From Aureimonas sp. Leaf427 (lineage in GTDB: Bacteria > Pseudomonadota > Alphaproteobacteria > Rhizobiales > Rhizobiaceae), in assembly GCF_001425485.1 (NCBI RefSeq), contig NZ_LMQW01000043.1, forward strand, positions 269,702 to 333,701: a stretch of 64,000 nt of DNA. Direction: 5' to 3'. This document shows positions 41,978 through 50,160 of this stretch, piece by piece. How positions within the stretch are numbered: the stretch's first letter is position 1; each line of letters opens with the position of its first letter. The notes under the pieces were generated by a model that was not told the origin of the DNA, did not search any database, and saw only the letters and a list, made by a program, of their open reading frames with translations. Position numbers and translations under genes: made by a program.

Positions 41978-43489
41978 TCATTCCGCTGCGAGCCGCCCCA
42001 GCCGCGAATGTTCGCGCATGTAGCCGTCGAGCCGCTCGATCTCGGTCTTGGAGAACCGAAGGCCGAGCTTGGACCGCCGCCAGAGGACGTCGTCCGCCGT
42101 CACGGCCCATTCCTGTGCGATCAGCCAGTCGACCTCGGCTGCGAAGAGGCCGTGGCCGAAGTCCTCGCCGAGATCGGCGCCGGCAAGAAAACTCGGCGCG
42201 TCGAGCCCGTAGGACCGCACGAGCCGCCGCACGGTGCGCTGGTCGAGACGCGGCGCGGCGGTCGCCACGCGCGCCTCCAGCGCGCCCACGCCGTCGAGCG
42301 GAAAGGCGCCGCCGGGCAGAGCCTGCCCGCCCGTCCAGGGGGACCCGCGCTCGCCGATGCGCTCGCCGATGCGCTCCAGAACCTCTTCGGCCAGCTTGCG
42401 ATAGGTCGTGATCTTGCCGCCGAAGGCGTTCAGCACGGCGGCCTCGCCGGCCGCCTTGTCGCCCTCGACCTTCAGCACGTAGTCGCGGGTCGCCTCCTGC
42501 GCCTTCGAGGCGCCGTCGTCGTAGAGCGGGCGAACGCCGGAGAAGGTCCAGACGATGTCGGAGCGCGAGAGCGGCTTCTCGAAATACTCGCCGGCGGCCG
42601 AGAGGAGATAGTCGATCTCGCCTTCGGTGATCTTCGCCGCGCCCGGTTCGCCGTCGAAATCCTGGTCGGTCGTGCCGACGAGGGTGAAGTCGTCCTCGTA
42701 GGGGATCGCGAAGATGATGCGGTTGTCGGCGTTCTGGAAGATGTAGGCGCGGTCGTGGTCGAAGAGCTTGGTCGTCACGATGTGCGAGCCCTGCACGAGG
42801 CGAATGTGATGGGCCTCGTTGCGCCCCATGGCCGCCTGGATCACGCGGTCGACCCAGGGGCCGGCCACGTTGACGAGAAAGTCCGCCGTGACGACGCGCT
42901 TGGCGCCGCCGTCCCGCTCGCGAAGGGTGATGCGCCAGCGCTTGCCCTCGCGGCGCGCCTCCGTCACCTCGGTGCGCACGCGGATGTCGGCGCCGCGGGC
43001 GGCGGCGTCGCGGGCATTGAGGACGACGAGCCGGGCATCGTCCACCCGCGCGTCCGAATATTCGAAGCCGCGGGCGAAGATCTTCTTCAGCGGCGCGCCG
43101 AGCGGACCCTTCGTCAGATCGACCGTGCGCGTGGCCGCCAGCGCCTTCCGGCCGCCGAGATGGTCGTACATGAAGAGGCCGAGGCGGAGCATCCAGGCGG
43201 GGCGAAGGCCCTTGGCATGGGGCAGCACGAAGCGCAGCGGGCGGATGATGTGCGGCGCGATGCGCCAGAGCACCTCGCGCTCCATCAGCGATTCGCGCAC
43301 CAGCCGGAACTCGTAGTGCTCGAGATAGCGCAGGCCGCCATGGATCAGCTTGGTCGACCAGGACGAGGTGCCGGACGCCAGATCGTTCATCTCGGCAAGG
43401 CCCACGCGATAGCCGCGGCCGGCCGCGTCCCGCGCGATGCCGCAGCCGTTGATGCCACCGCCGATGATGAAGACGTCGAAATGCGTCAT
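41978..43489 (-). CDS. glpD: Aerobic glycerol-3-phosphate dehydrogenase
   Basis: A 503-residue flavoprotein oxidising glycerol 3-phosphate to dihydroxyacetone phosphate at the membrane and passing electrons to quinone. The FAD motif IIGGGINGCGIARDAAGRG is at about residues 9-27, SGTSSWSTKLIHGGLRYLE follows, and NAFGGKITTYRKLAE is near residue 350. The ATG at 43489 has AAGGGCGGA upstream. Candidate GlpR boxes lie 40 and 61 bp upstream. It is the first gene of the operon after glpR. Confidence 0.95.
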   Translation of the reverse strand: MTHFDVFIIGGGINGCGIARDAAGRGYRVGLAEMNDLASGTSSWSTKLIHGGLRYLEHYEFRLVRESLMEREVLWRIAPHIIRPLRFVLPHAKGLRPAWMLRLGLFMYDHLGGRKALAATRTVDLTKGPLGAPLKKIFARGFEYSDARVDDARLVVLNARDAAARGADIRVRTEVTEARREGKRWRITLRERDGGAKRVVTADFLVNVAGPWVDRVIQAAMGRNEAHHIRLVQGSHIVTTKLFDHDRAYIFQNADNRIIFAIPYEDDFTLVGTTDQDFDGEPGAAKITEGEIDYLLSAAGEYFEKPLSRSDIVWTFSGVRPLYDDGASKAQEATRDYVLKVEGDKAAGEAAVLNAFGGKITTYRKLAEEVLERIGERIGERGSPWTGGQALPGGAFPLDGVGALEARVATAAPRLDQRTVRRLVRSYGLDAPSFLAGADLGEDFGHGLFAAEVDWLIAQEWAVTADDVLWRRSKLGLRFSKTEIERLDGYMREHSRLGRLAAE

Positions 43490-43498
43490 GGTCCGCCC

Positions 43499-43557
43499 TT
43501 TTCGCATTGCAGCAAATCGGTTGCGCTTGCGAAACTGAATGGAGGATTGGCGAAAAC
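43499..43557 (-). promoter_or_regulatory. Candidate GlpR operators before glpD
   Basis: GCGAAAC at 43529-43535 and GCGAAAAC at 43550-43557 are direct repeats 21 bp apart, 40 and 61 bp from the glpD start. A reverse-oriented copy (TTTTCGC) is at 43499-43505. Spacing and distances match the boxes before glpR. Confidence 0.6.
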
Positions 43558-43580
43558 AAACCGAAAGTCAAGCGAGCGCT

Positions 43581-44345
43581 TCAGCTGCGCTCCGTTTCGA
43601 TCAGGCGGACGCTCTGCTCGGCGCAGACGGCGCGGATGGACTCGAGCGGGCAGTGGTCGGTGACGAAGGTGTCGATCTGGCTGAGATGGCCGATTCGCAC
43701 CGGGGCGCTGCGCTCGAACTTCGTCGCGTCGGAGGCCAGGATGACGTGCCGGGCGTTGGAGATGATCGCCTGCGCGACGCGGACCTCGCGGTAGTCGTAG
43801 TCGAGAAGCGAGCCGTCGGCATCGATGGCGGAGGCGCCGATCACGGCGAAGTCGACCCGGAACTGGCGGATGAAATCCACCGCCGCCTCGCCGACGATGC
43901 CGCCGTCGGAGCGCCGCACGACGCCGCCGGCGATGACGACCTCGATCTCGGGATAGGGCCGCATGGCGGTCGCGACGTTGATATTGTTGGTGATTACCAT
44001 GAGCCCGGCATGGCGCAGAAGCGCCTGCGCGACGGCCTCCGTCGTCGTGCCGATGTTGACGAAGAGCGAGGCGCGGTCCGGGATGAGGTCGGCGACGGCG
44101 CGCCCGATCGCGGCTTTTTCCGAGGCTGCGATCGCGCGACGCGCATCGTAGCCGACATTCTCGACGCCGGAGGAGAGAATGGCGCCGCCGTGGACCCGGG
44201 ACAGGAGGCGCTGGTCGCAGAGCTCGTTCAGATCCTTCCGGATGGTCTGAACGCTGACCTCGTAGCGCTGGGCGAGGTCCTCGACCTGCACGCGGCCGGC
44301 CCGCTTGGCCATTTCCAGGATCTGCTGCTGGCGTTCCGAAAGCAT
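43581..44345 (-). CDS. glpR: DeoR-family glycerol regulon repressor
   Basis: A 254-residue DeoR-type repressor. The N-terminal helix-turn-helix reads MLSERQQQILEMAKRAGRVQ, then VEDLAQRYEVSVQTIRKDL; the C-terminal sugar-phosphate sensing domain contains NIGTTTEAVAQALL and GGVVRRSDGGIVGE. It should be released from DNA by glycerol 3-phosphate, as E. coli GlpR is. It sits just upstream of glpD in the same direction, and its own promoter region carries three copies of AAGCGAAACC, so autoregulation is likely. Confidence 0.93.
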   Translation of the reverse strand: MLSERQQQILEMAKRAGRVQVEDLAQRYEVSVQTIRKDLNELCDQRLLSRVHGGAILSSGVENVGYDARRAIAASEKAAIGRAVADLIPDRASLFVNIGTTTEAVAQALLRHAGLMVITNNINVATAMRPYPEIEVVIAGGVVRRSDGGIVGEAAVDFIRQFRVDFAVIGASAIDADGSLLDYDYREVRVAQAIISNARHVILASDATKFERSAPVRIGHLSQIDTFVTDHCPLESIRAVCAEQSVRLIETERS

Positions 44346-44386
44346 GGGTTTCCCGCATCCGAGATCCAAGGGTTCGATCTTCTCTA

Positions 44387-44450
44387 AAGCGAAACCTCGA
44401 TCTTGAAAAGCGAAACCCGCCGGCGCGCCCGACCTTTGCCAAGCGAAACC
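44387..44450 (-). promoter_or_regulatory. Triple direct repeat AAGCGAAACC before glpR
   Basis: Identical 10-mers start at 44387, 44408 and 44441, spaced 21 and 33 bp (about two and three helix turns), 42, 63 and 96 bp from the glpR start. They look like DeoR-family operator half-sites and recur in weaker form before glpD. Confidence 0.65.
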
Positions 44451-44475
44451 GACGGTCGCGGGGAGGGCCGATTCG

Positions 44476-45336
44476 TTAGATCGCCCGTGCGAGGCTCTCC
44501 TCGATGTAGATGGCGCGGAGCCGCTTCGTCGTCTCTCCGGGCAGGCCGTCGCCGATGGCCGTGCCGTCGATCTCGACGACGGGCGTGACGAAGGCGGAGG
44601 CCGAGGTGATGAAGGCTTCCCGGGCCGCCTTCGCCTCGTGAAGCGCGAAAGGCCGCTCCTCGACGCCGAGGCCGGTCTCGGCCGCAAGGCGCAGGACGGC
44701 GGATCGCGTGATGCCGTGGAGAATCGAATGGCCGAGCGGGCGCGTGACGATCGTGCCGGCGCCGGTGACGATATAGGCGTTGTTCGAGGAGCCCTCCGTC
44801 ACCTCGCCGTTCTCCTCGACCATCCAGGCATCGTCGGCGCCCTTGGCCTTGGCCGCCATCTTGGCCATGGACGGGTAGAGAAGCTGCACCGTCTTGATGT
44901 CGCGGCGCGCCCAGCGAAGGTCCGGCACGGAGGCGACCTTGATCCCGCGCTTCACGCTCTCGCGCTCCAGGACGGCGAGGCGCTGGGTGAAGAGGACGAG
45001 CGTCGGGGCCGTATCCTTGGCGGGATAGGCGAAGTCGCGGTCGGCGACGCCGCGCGTCACTTGGAGATAGATGAGGCCCTCGTCGAGCCCGTTGCGGGTC
45101 ACGAGCTGGCGGTGGACCTCCAGCAGAGCCTCGGTGCCAAGCGGTCGCGCCATCTCCAGCTCGCCGAGCGAGCGCTCCAGCCGCGCGGCGTGGCCGGCGA
45201 AATCGATCAGCTTGCCGCCGACGACCGTCGTCACCTCGTAGACCCCGTCGGCCATCAGGAAGCCGCGATCGAAGACGGAGACTTTCGCCTCCGCCTCGGG
45301 CAGGTAGTCGCCGTTGACATAGACGATGCGGCTCAT
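44476..45336 (-). CDS. dat: D-amino-acid transaminase (class IV aminotransferase)
   Basis: A 286-residue PLP enzyme of fold type IV. It opens MSRIVYVNGDYLPEAEAKVS with FDRGFLMADGVYE following, has the PLP-lysine segment WARRDIKTVQLLYPSMAK near residue 146, and EGSSNNAYIV near residue 180. The RDIK context and length match D-alanine transaminase; branched-chain aminotransferase or aminodeoxychorismate lyase are less likely alternatives. It faces away from xylB across a 211-bp region in which I see no convincing regulatory site. Confidence 0.87.
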   Translation of the reverse strand: MSRIVYVNGDYLPEAEAKVSVFDRGFLMADGVYEVTTVVGGKLIDFAGHAARLERSLGELEMARPLGTEALLEVHRQLVTRNGLDEGLIYLQVTRGVADRDFAYPAKDTAPTLVLFTQRLAVLERESVKRGIKVASVPDLRWARRDIKTVQLLYPSMAKMAAKAKGADDAWMVEENGEVTEGSSNNAYIVTGAGTIVTRPLGHSILHGITRSAVLRLAAETGLGVEERPFALHEAKAAREAFITSASAFVTPVVEIDGTAIGDGLPGETTKRLRAIYIEESLARAI

Positions 45337-45547
45337 GGGACCTCTCCGGGGACGGTGTATCGGGGGAGCGCTAGCCGATTGCGGCGCGGGCTTCCAGTCG
45401 CGGCGGGGCAGGACCGTCCTGGAACTTGCGCGTCTTGCTCCGGCTTCGCGCTTTGCGCTACGTACCTCAAACGATCGGAGCCGCTTGCGGCGGAGGAGCG
45501 GGCGGGGCAGCGAGAGGGCGGCCTCGACCGTCAGGGAGAGAATGATC

Positions 45548-47002
45548 ATGACGAACACGCTCGGTCTCGACCTTGGAACCTCGTCGCTGAAAGTGCTGCT
45601 CGTCGGAGCCGACCAAGCGCCGATCGCGACCGTCAGCGTTCCGCTCTCGGTCGAGCGTCCGCATTTCGGCTGGTCCGAGCAGGACCCCGACAGCTGGATC
45701 GCCGCCTGCCGGTCCGCCCTGGCGCAGCTCAAGGCGAGCCACGGCGCCGAAATGGCTGCCGTCGTCGGCATCGGCCTGTCCGGGCACATGCATGGGGCGA
45801 CGATCCTCGGTGCCGACGAGACGCCGCTGCGCCCCTGCATTCTCTGGAACGACACGCGCAGCCACGCGGAAGCCGCCGAACTCGACGACGAAGCGGCGCG
45901 CGCGATCACCGGAAATATCGTCTTTCCCGGCTTCACCGCGCCGAAGCTTCTCTGGGTCGCGCGCAACGAGCCTGCGATCTTCGAGAAGGTCCGCCGCGTC
46001 CTCCTTCCCAAGGACTATCTCCGCCTCTGGCTGACGGGCGAGGCGGTGTCCGAAATGTCCGATTCGGCGGGTACGTCCTGGCTGGATACCGGCGCGCGCG
46101 ACTGGTCCGACGCCATGCTCGCGCGCACCAAGCTCGACCGCTCGCACATGCCCCGTCTCGTCGAGGGCACCGAGGCCGGTGGCGCGCTGCGGCCCGAGCT
46201 TGCCGCCGAGTTCGGCATTCCGGCGGGAACGGTCGTCGCGGGCGGCGGCGGCGACAATGCGGCTTCGGCTTGCGGCGTCGGCGTGGTGCGCCCGGGTTCG
46301 GGCTTCCTCTCGCTCGGCACGTCCGGCGTGCTCTTCACGGCCGCCGAATCCTATGCGCCCCGCCCGGAAACGGCGCTGCACACCTTCTGCCACGCGCTGC
46401 CCGCCACCTGGCACCAGATGGGCGTGACCCTCTCGGCGGCCGGCTCGCTCGAATGGCTGTCCTCCGTTCTCGGCGAGACGCCCGCCGCGCTGGCCGGCGC
46501 CGTCGGCGATACGGCCGAGGGCCCGGGGCGGCTTCTCTTCCTGCCCTACCTGTCGGGCGAGCGCACGCCGCACAACGATGCCGGCGTGCGCGGCGCCTTC
46601 GTCGGCCTCGAGGCCGGCACCGATCGTGCCGCGATGACGCGCTCCGTCATGGAAGGCGTCGCCTTCTCCATGCGCGACTGCCTGGAGGCCGGCGTCGGGC
46701 GGGGCGGCATCGAGCGCCTGATCGCGGTCGGGGCGGGCTCGCGCTCGCCGGCTTGGCTGCAGACCATGGCGACCGTGCTCGGGGCGGAGATCGTGCTGCC
46801 GGCGGCCGGCGACTTCGGCGCCGCGCTGGGTGCCGCGCGTCTCGGCTTCTGCGCGGCGACGGGCGCCGATCCGCTGGAGGTCATGTCGGAGCCGCCGGCC
46901 GCCCGTGCCTTCCAGCCGAGCCGCGAGCACGAGGGCGCCTTCGAGGAGGCCTACGGCCGTTACCGCGCGCTCTATCCGGCGATCCGCTCCGCTCTTCTCT
47001 GA
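45548..47002 (+). CDS. xylB: Xylulokinase
   Basis: A 484-residue FGGY kinase phosphorylating D-xylulose. The N-terminal motif LGLDLGTSSLKVLLVG, the substrate motif GLSGHMHGAT near residue 78 (typical of XylB) and SLGTSGVLFTA near residue 258 are present. The ATG at 45548 is favoured because GGGAGAG sits seven bases upstream; ATG 45542 is too close. No xylA or xylose transporter adjoins, so it stands alone. A foldable intergenic element follows. Confidence 0.93.
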   Translation: MTNTLGLDLGTSSLKVLLVGADQAPIATVSVPLSVERPHFGWSEQDPDSWIAACRSALAQLKASHGAEMAAVVGIGLSGHMHGATILGADETPLRPCILWNDTRSHAEAAELDDEAARAITGNIVFPGFTAPKLLWVARNEPAIFEKVRRVLLPKDYLRLWLTGEAVSEMSDSAGTSWLDTGARDWSDAMLARTKLDRSHMPRLVEGTEAGGALRPELAAEFGIPAGTVVAGGGGDNAASACGVGVVRPGSGFLSLGTSGVLFTAAESYAPRPETALHTFCHALPATWHQMGVTLSAAGSLEWLSSVLGETPAALAGAVGDTAEGPGRLLFLPYLSGERTPHNDAGVRGAFVGLEAGTDRAAMTRSVMEGVAFSMRDCLEAGVGRGGIERLIAVGAGSRSPAWLQTMATVLGAEIVLPAAGDFGAALGAARLGFCAATGADPLEVMSEPPAARAFQPSREHEGAFEEAYGRYRALYPAIRSALL

Positions 47003-47037
47003 GCGGCGGCGGACGGCGTCGAACCGAAAGCGCGCCC

Positions 47038-47165
47038 GTCATTCCCGTCGAGGCGCAACGAAGGGGCTGGACTCTCGCTCGCTCCGGGGCACTTCTGCGA
47101 GCGTCGAACGGCGGGCGCAAAACGCCCGCCGGCGCCTTCGCACGACGCCAGGACGACGGGACGAC
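47038..47165. repeat. Foldable intergenic element after xylB
   Basis: GTCATTCCCGTCG (47038-47050) and CGACGGGACGAC (47154-47165) are imperfect inverted ends, and the adjoining inner sequence also shows partial complementarity (GGCG and CGAAGG blocks). A perfect 8-bp stem, GGCGGGCG/CGCCCGCC at 47110-47130, lies inside. The plan resembles intergenic mosaic palindromes of Rhizobiales. It fills nearly the whole xylB-kinase gap. Confidence 0.5.
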
Positions 47166-47173
47166 AGCCTGCC

Positions 47174-48664
47174 ATGACGATTTCGAACCGGTTCTTCGAA
47201 CGTTTCATCCTTCTCGCCATTCTTCTCGGCTTTCTCGGCGTCGGCCTCGGCGTCGGGGCGGCGGTCTGGGGCGTGGTGCGCTCGCACGAGATCAGCGATC
47301 TCGTGACGCACACGCTGGAGGTCGAACTGTCCCTTGCCGAGTTTCGGGGCCTGACGGAGCGCAGCGAGACGGCGCGGCGCGGCTTCCTTCTCGATGCCGA
47401 CGAGCGATTCGCCTCGAGCGCCGCGGAAGCCGCGGCCTCGGCCACCAGTCTCCTGGAGCGGGTGGCCCAGCTGACGAAGGACAACCCGGCGCAGGAAGTC
47501 CTCGTGGCCGAGCTTCGCAAGGCGAGCCAGCGCCAGCTCGACGACGTGTCCCGCGCCATCGAGGCCCGGCGGATCGGCGATCCCGAGTCCGCGCGAAACG
47601 ACTTCATTGCGAGCGGAAGCGCCGATGTCGTCCGCGAGATCCGCGAGATCGCCCGGCGCATGACGGCCGCGGAACAGCGGCTCCTGGCGGAGCGCCGTTC
47701 GCGCCAGGAAGCCAGTATCCGGACCTCCTATCTCATCCTCGCCGCGGCGGGAGGGCTGGTGCTGCTCCTGGCGGCCGGCACGGTCTGGACCGTCCGGCGC
47801 AGCATGCGCGAGCTGAAGGGCTCGCGCGACACGCTGGCCGCGCTGAACGAGAATCTCGAAGGCGCAGTCGCCTCGCGCACCGCGGACCTCCAGCGCGCCA
47901 ACGACGAAATCCAGCGCTTCGCCTATATCGTCAGCCACGACCTGCGCTCGCCGCTGGTCAACGTCATGGGCTTCACCGCCGAGCTGGACGCGGCGACGAA
48001 GCCGCTGGGCGAGCTGATCGACCGGCTGGAGGCCGACGCGCCCGACTTCGTGACCGAGCCGGCCAAGCTCGCGGTGCGCGAGGATCTGCCGGAGGCGATC
48101 GGCTTCATCCGCTCCTCGACGCAGAAGATGGACCGGCTCATCAACGCGATCCTGCGTCTTTCGCGGGAGGGGCGGCGCATCATCACGCCGGAGCCGCTCG
48201 ACATCGGCGAGATGGCGGACGGCATCGTCGCCAGCCTGCGCCACAGGCTGGACGAGATCGGCGCGGAGGTCGAGGTGGTCCGGCCGATGCCGGGCCTCGT
48301 CAGCGACCGCGTCGCGGTGGAGCAGATCTTCTCCAATCTCGTGGAGAATGCCGTGAAGTACCTGAAGCCGGGCCGGCCCGGGCGAATCACCGTGCGCGGA
48401 CGGAGCGAAAAGGGGCGCATCCTCTACGAGATCGAGGACAACGGCCGGGGCATCGACCCCAAGGACCACGAGCGGATCTTCGATCTCTTCCGCCGGTCGG
48501 GAATGCAAGATCAACCGGGCGAAGGCATCGGACTGGCCCATGTGCGCGCCCTGGCCTACAGGCTGGGCGGGATGGTCAGCTGCGAGTCGCAGCTCGATCG
48601 GGGCGCCACGTTCGGCATATCGATGCCGCCGCGCTACCATGCGAACAAGGAGCAGGCTCGATGA
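47174..48664 (+). CDS. CHASE3-type sensor histidine kinase
   Basis: A 496-residue membrane kinase. A first membrane segment (about 10-35), a periplasmic CHASE3-like helical sensor (about 36-175), and a second segment (about 184-203) are followed by a short coiled linker. The HisKA domain contains FAYIVSHDLRSPL with phospho-acceptor His255. The ATPase domain has NLVENAVKYL, DNGRGID and GEGIGLAHVRALA. The dimerisation/catalytic layout resembles phytochrome-type kinases. Its stop overlaps the next gene as ATGA. Confidence 0.93.
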   Translation: MTISNRFFERFILLAILLGFLGVGLGVGAAVWGVVRSHEISDLVTHTLEVELSLAEFRGLTERSETARRGFLLDADERFASSAAEAAASATSLLERVAQLTKDNPAQEVLVAELRKASQRQLDDVSRAIEARRIGDPESARNDFIASGSADVVREIREIARRMTAAEQRLLAERRSRQEASIRTSYLILAAAGGLVLLLAAGTVWTVRRSMRELKGSRDTLAALNENLEGAVASRTADLQRANDEIQRFAYIVSHDLRSPLVNVMGFTAELDAATKPLGELIDRLEADAPDFVTEPAKLAVREDLPEAIGFIRSSTQKMDRLINAILRLSREGRRIITPEPLDIGEMADGIVASLRHRLDEIGAEVEVVRPMPGLVSDRVAVEQIFSNLVENAVKYLKPGRPGRITVRGRSEKGRILYEIEDNGRGIDPKDHERIFDLFRRSGMQDQPGEGIGLAHVRALAYRLGGMVSCESQLDRGATFGISMPPRYHANKEQAR

Positions 48665-49110
48665 GCGCGCATCAGACCGTGAACATCGTCATGATCGAGG
48701 ACGACGAGGGCCATGCCCGGCTGATCGAGAAGAACATCCGTCGCGCCGGCGTCACCAACGCCATCCGCCATTTCACGGACGGCACCTCGGCGATGGAGTA
48801 TCTCTTCAACGCGCCGGAAGGCCCCGCGAAGAACGGCCCAGCGCTCGTGCTCCTCGATCTCAACCTTCCCGACATGAGCGGCACCGACATCCTCGCCCGG
48901 ATGAAGGCGGACGGGCCGTTGAAGCGCACGCCCGTCGTCGTCCTCACCACGACGGACGACAAGGTCGAAATCCAGCGCTGCTATGATCTCGGCGCGAACG
49001 TCTACATCACCAAGCCGGTGAACTACGACAGCTTCGCCCAGGCGATCCGCCAGCTCGGCCTCTTTCTCAGCGTCATCCAGGTGCCGGACGTGGAGGACGA
49101 CGCCAGATGA
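48661..49110 (+). CDS. Single-domain response regulator (Rcp1-like)
   Basis: A 149-residue receiver with no output domain. Acidic residues are in IVMIEDDEGHA, the phospho-acceptor is Asp66 in LLDLNLPDMSG, Thr in VLTTTDD and Lys in YITKPVN. Such stand-alone receivers pair with CHASE3 or phytochrome-type kinases and shuttle phosphate. ATGA overlaps on both sides couple it to the two kinase genes. Confidence 0.94.
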   Translation: MSAHQTVNIVMIEDDEGHARLIEKNIRRAGVTNAIRHFTDGTSAMEYLFNAPEGPAKNGPALVLLDLNLPDMSGTDILARMKADGPLKRTPVVVLTTTDDKVEIQRCYDLGANVYITKPVNYDSFAQAIRQLGLFLSVIQVPDVEDDAR

Positions 49111-50141
49111 GTTCGGCGCCGCGCCTCCTCTATATCGACGACGACGAGGGCCTGTGCCGCCTGACGGCGCGCGCGCTCTCGCGCCGTGGATACGAGGTCG
49201 TGACGGCCGCATCCGGCCCGGAGGGTCAGGCCGCGCAGGCGGAGGGACGGTTCGACGTGGTCGCCGTCGATCACTACATGCCGGGCCAGGACGGACTGGA
49301 GACGCTGAAGCGTCTTCTGGAGCAGCCGGACCCGCCGCCCGTCATCTACGTGACCGGCTCGGAGGAGAGCCGGATCGCCATCGCCGCGATGAAGGCGGGG
49401 GCGAGCGACTATGTCGTCAAATCGATCGGCGACGACTTCTTCGATCTCCTGGCGGGCAGCCTCGTCCAGGCTCTGGAGCGCCGTCAGCTCCGACGCGACA
49501 AGGAGAATGCGGAAGCGGCCTTGCGCGAATCCAACGGCCGCCTCCAGGCGCTCCTGAAGGAGGTCAACCATCGCGTCGCCAACAGCCTGCAGCTCGTGTC
49601 GAGCTTCGTGCAGATGCAGGCCGGAAGCGTGTCCGACGAGAGCGCCAAGGCCGCGCTCCGCGACACGCAGCGCCGCATCCTCGCGATCGCGCAGGTCCAT
49701 CGCCGGCTCTACACGTCCGACGACGTCGATCTCGTCGACATGACCGACTATCTGGCGGCCCTGGTCGGCGAGCTGGAGGAGACCTGGTCGACCCCCTCGG
49801 CGCCGCGCCCGATGCGTCTCGACACCGATCCCATCCGCCTCGACACGGACCGTGCGGTCTCGCTCGGCGTCATCGTCAACGAACTCGTCAGCAATGCCTG
49901 CAAATACGCCTATTCGCCCGGAGCGCCCGGCGAGATCCGCATCTCGCTGAAGCAGGCGGAGGGCGAGCGCTTTCGTCTCGTGGTCGAGGATGACGGCAGC
50001 GGCTTCTCCACCGCGGCCCCCGCGCGCGGCACCGGGCTCGGCCGCCGGCTGATGGCGGCCATGGCGAACAGCCTGAAGACCGAGATCGTCTACGAGCCGA
50101 TCGAATTGGGCACGCGGGCGACCCTCTCGGCCGCCATCTGA
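49107..50141 (+). CDS. Receiver-HisKA_2 hybrid kinase
   Basis: A 344-residue protein with an N-terminal receiver (residues 1-125, Asp55 in VVAVDHYMPGQDG) joined to a HisKA_2/HWE-like kinase: phospho-acceptor His155 in EVNHRVANSLQLVSS, then NELVSNACKYA and EDDGSGF in the ATPase domain. The receiver may control the attached kinase. HWE/HisKA_2 kinases in Alphaproteobacteria often act in the general stress response, but no PhyR or anti-sigma gene is in the window. Starts by ATGA overlap with the receiver gene. Confidence 0.92.
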   Translation: MSSAPRLLYIDDDEGLCRLTARALSRRGYEVVTAASGPEGQAAQAEGRFDVVAVDHYMPGQDGLETLKRLLEQPDPPPVIYVTGSEESRIAIAAMKAGASDYVVKSIGDDFFDLLAGSLVQALERRQLRRDKENAEAALRESNGRLQALLKEVNHRVANSLQLVSSFVQMQAGSVSDESAKAALRDTQRRILAIAQVHRRLYTSDDVDLVDMTDYLAALVGELEETWSTPSAPRPMRLDTDPIRLDTDRAVSLGVIVNELVSNACKYAYSPGAPGEIRISLKQAEGERFRLVVEDDGSGFSTAAPARGTGLGRRLMAAMANSLKTEIVYEPIELGTRATLSAAI

Positions 50142-50160
50142 CGGCTGGCCCCGCGCGGCT

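Noticed and set aside
42340..42375. Short tandem repeat inside glpD coding IGERIGER
   Set aside because: Two in-frame copies in a helical region; ordinary coding repetition without structural meaning.
40118..43663. 1181-codon plus-strand open frame across glpT, glpS and glpD
   Set aside because: Pure antisense shadow of three recognised genes; no domain, no ribosome site.
44638..49110. 1490-codon plus-strand frame spanning the transaminase, xylB and kinase genes
   Set aside because: Only its last part is real (the response regulator from 48661); the rest crosses other genes in the wrong frame.
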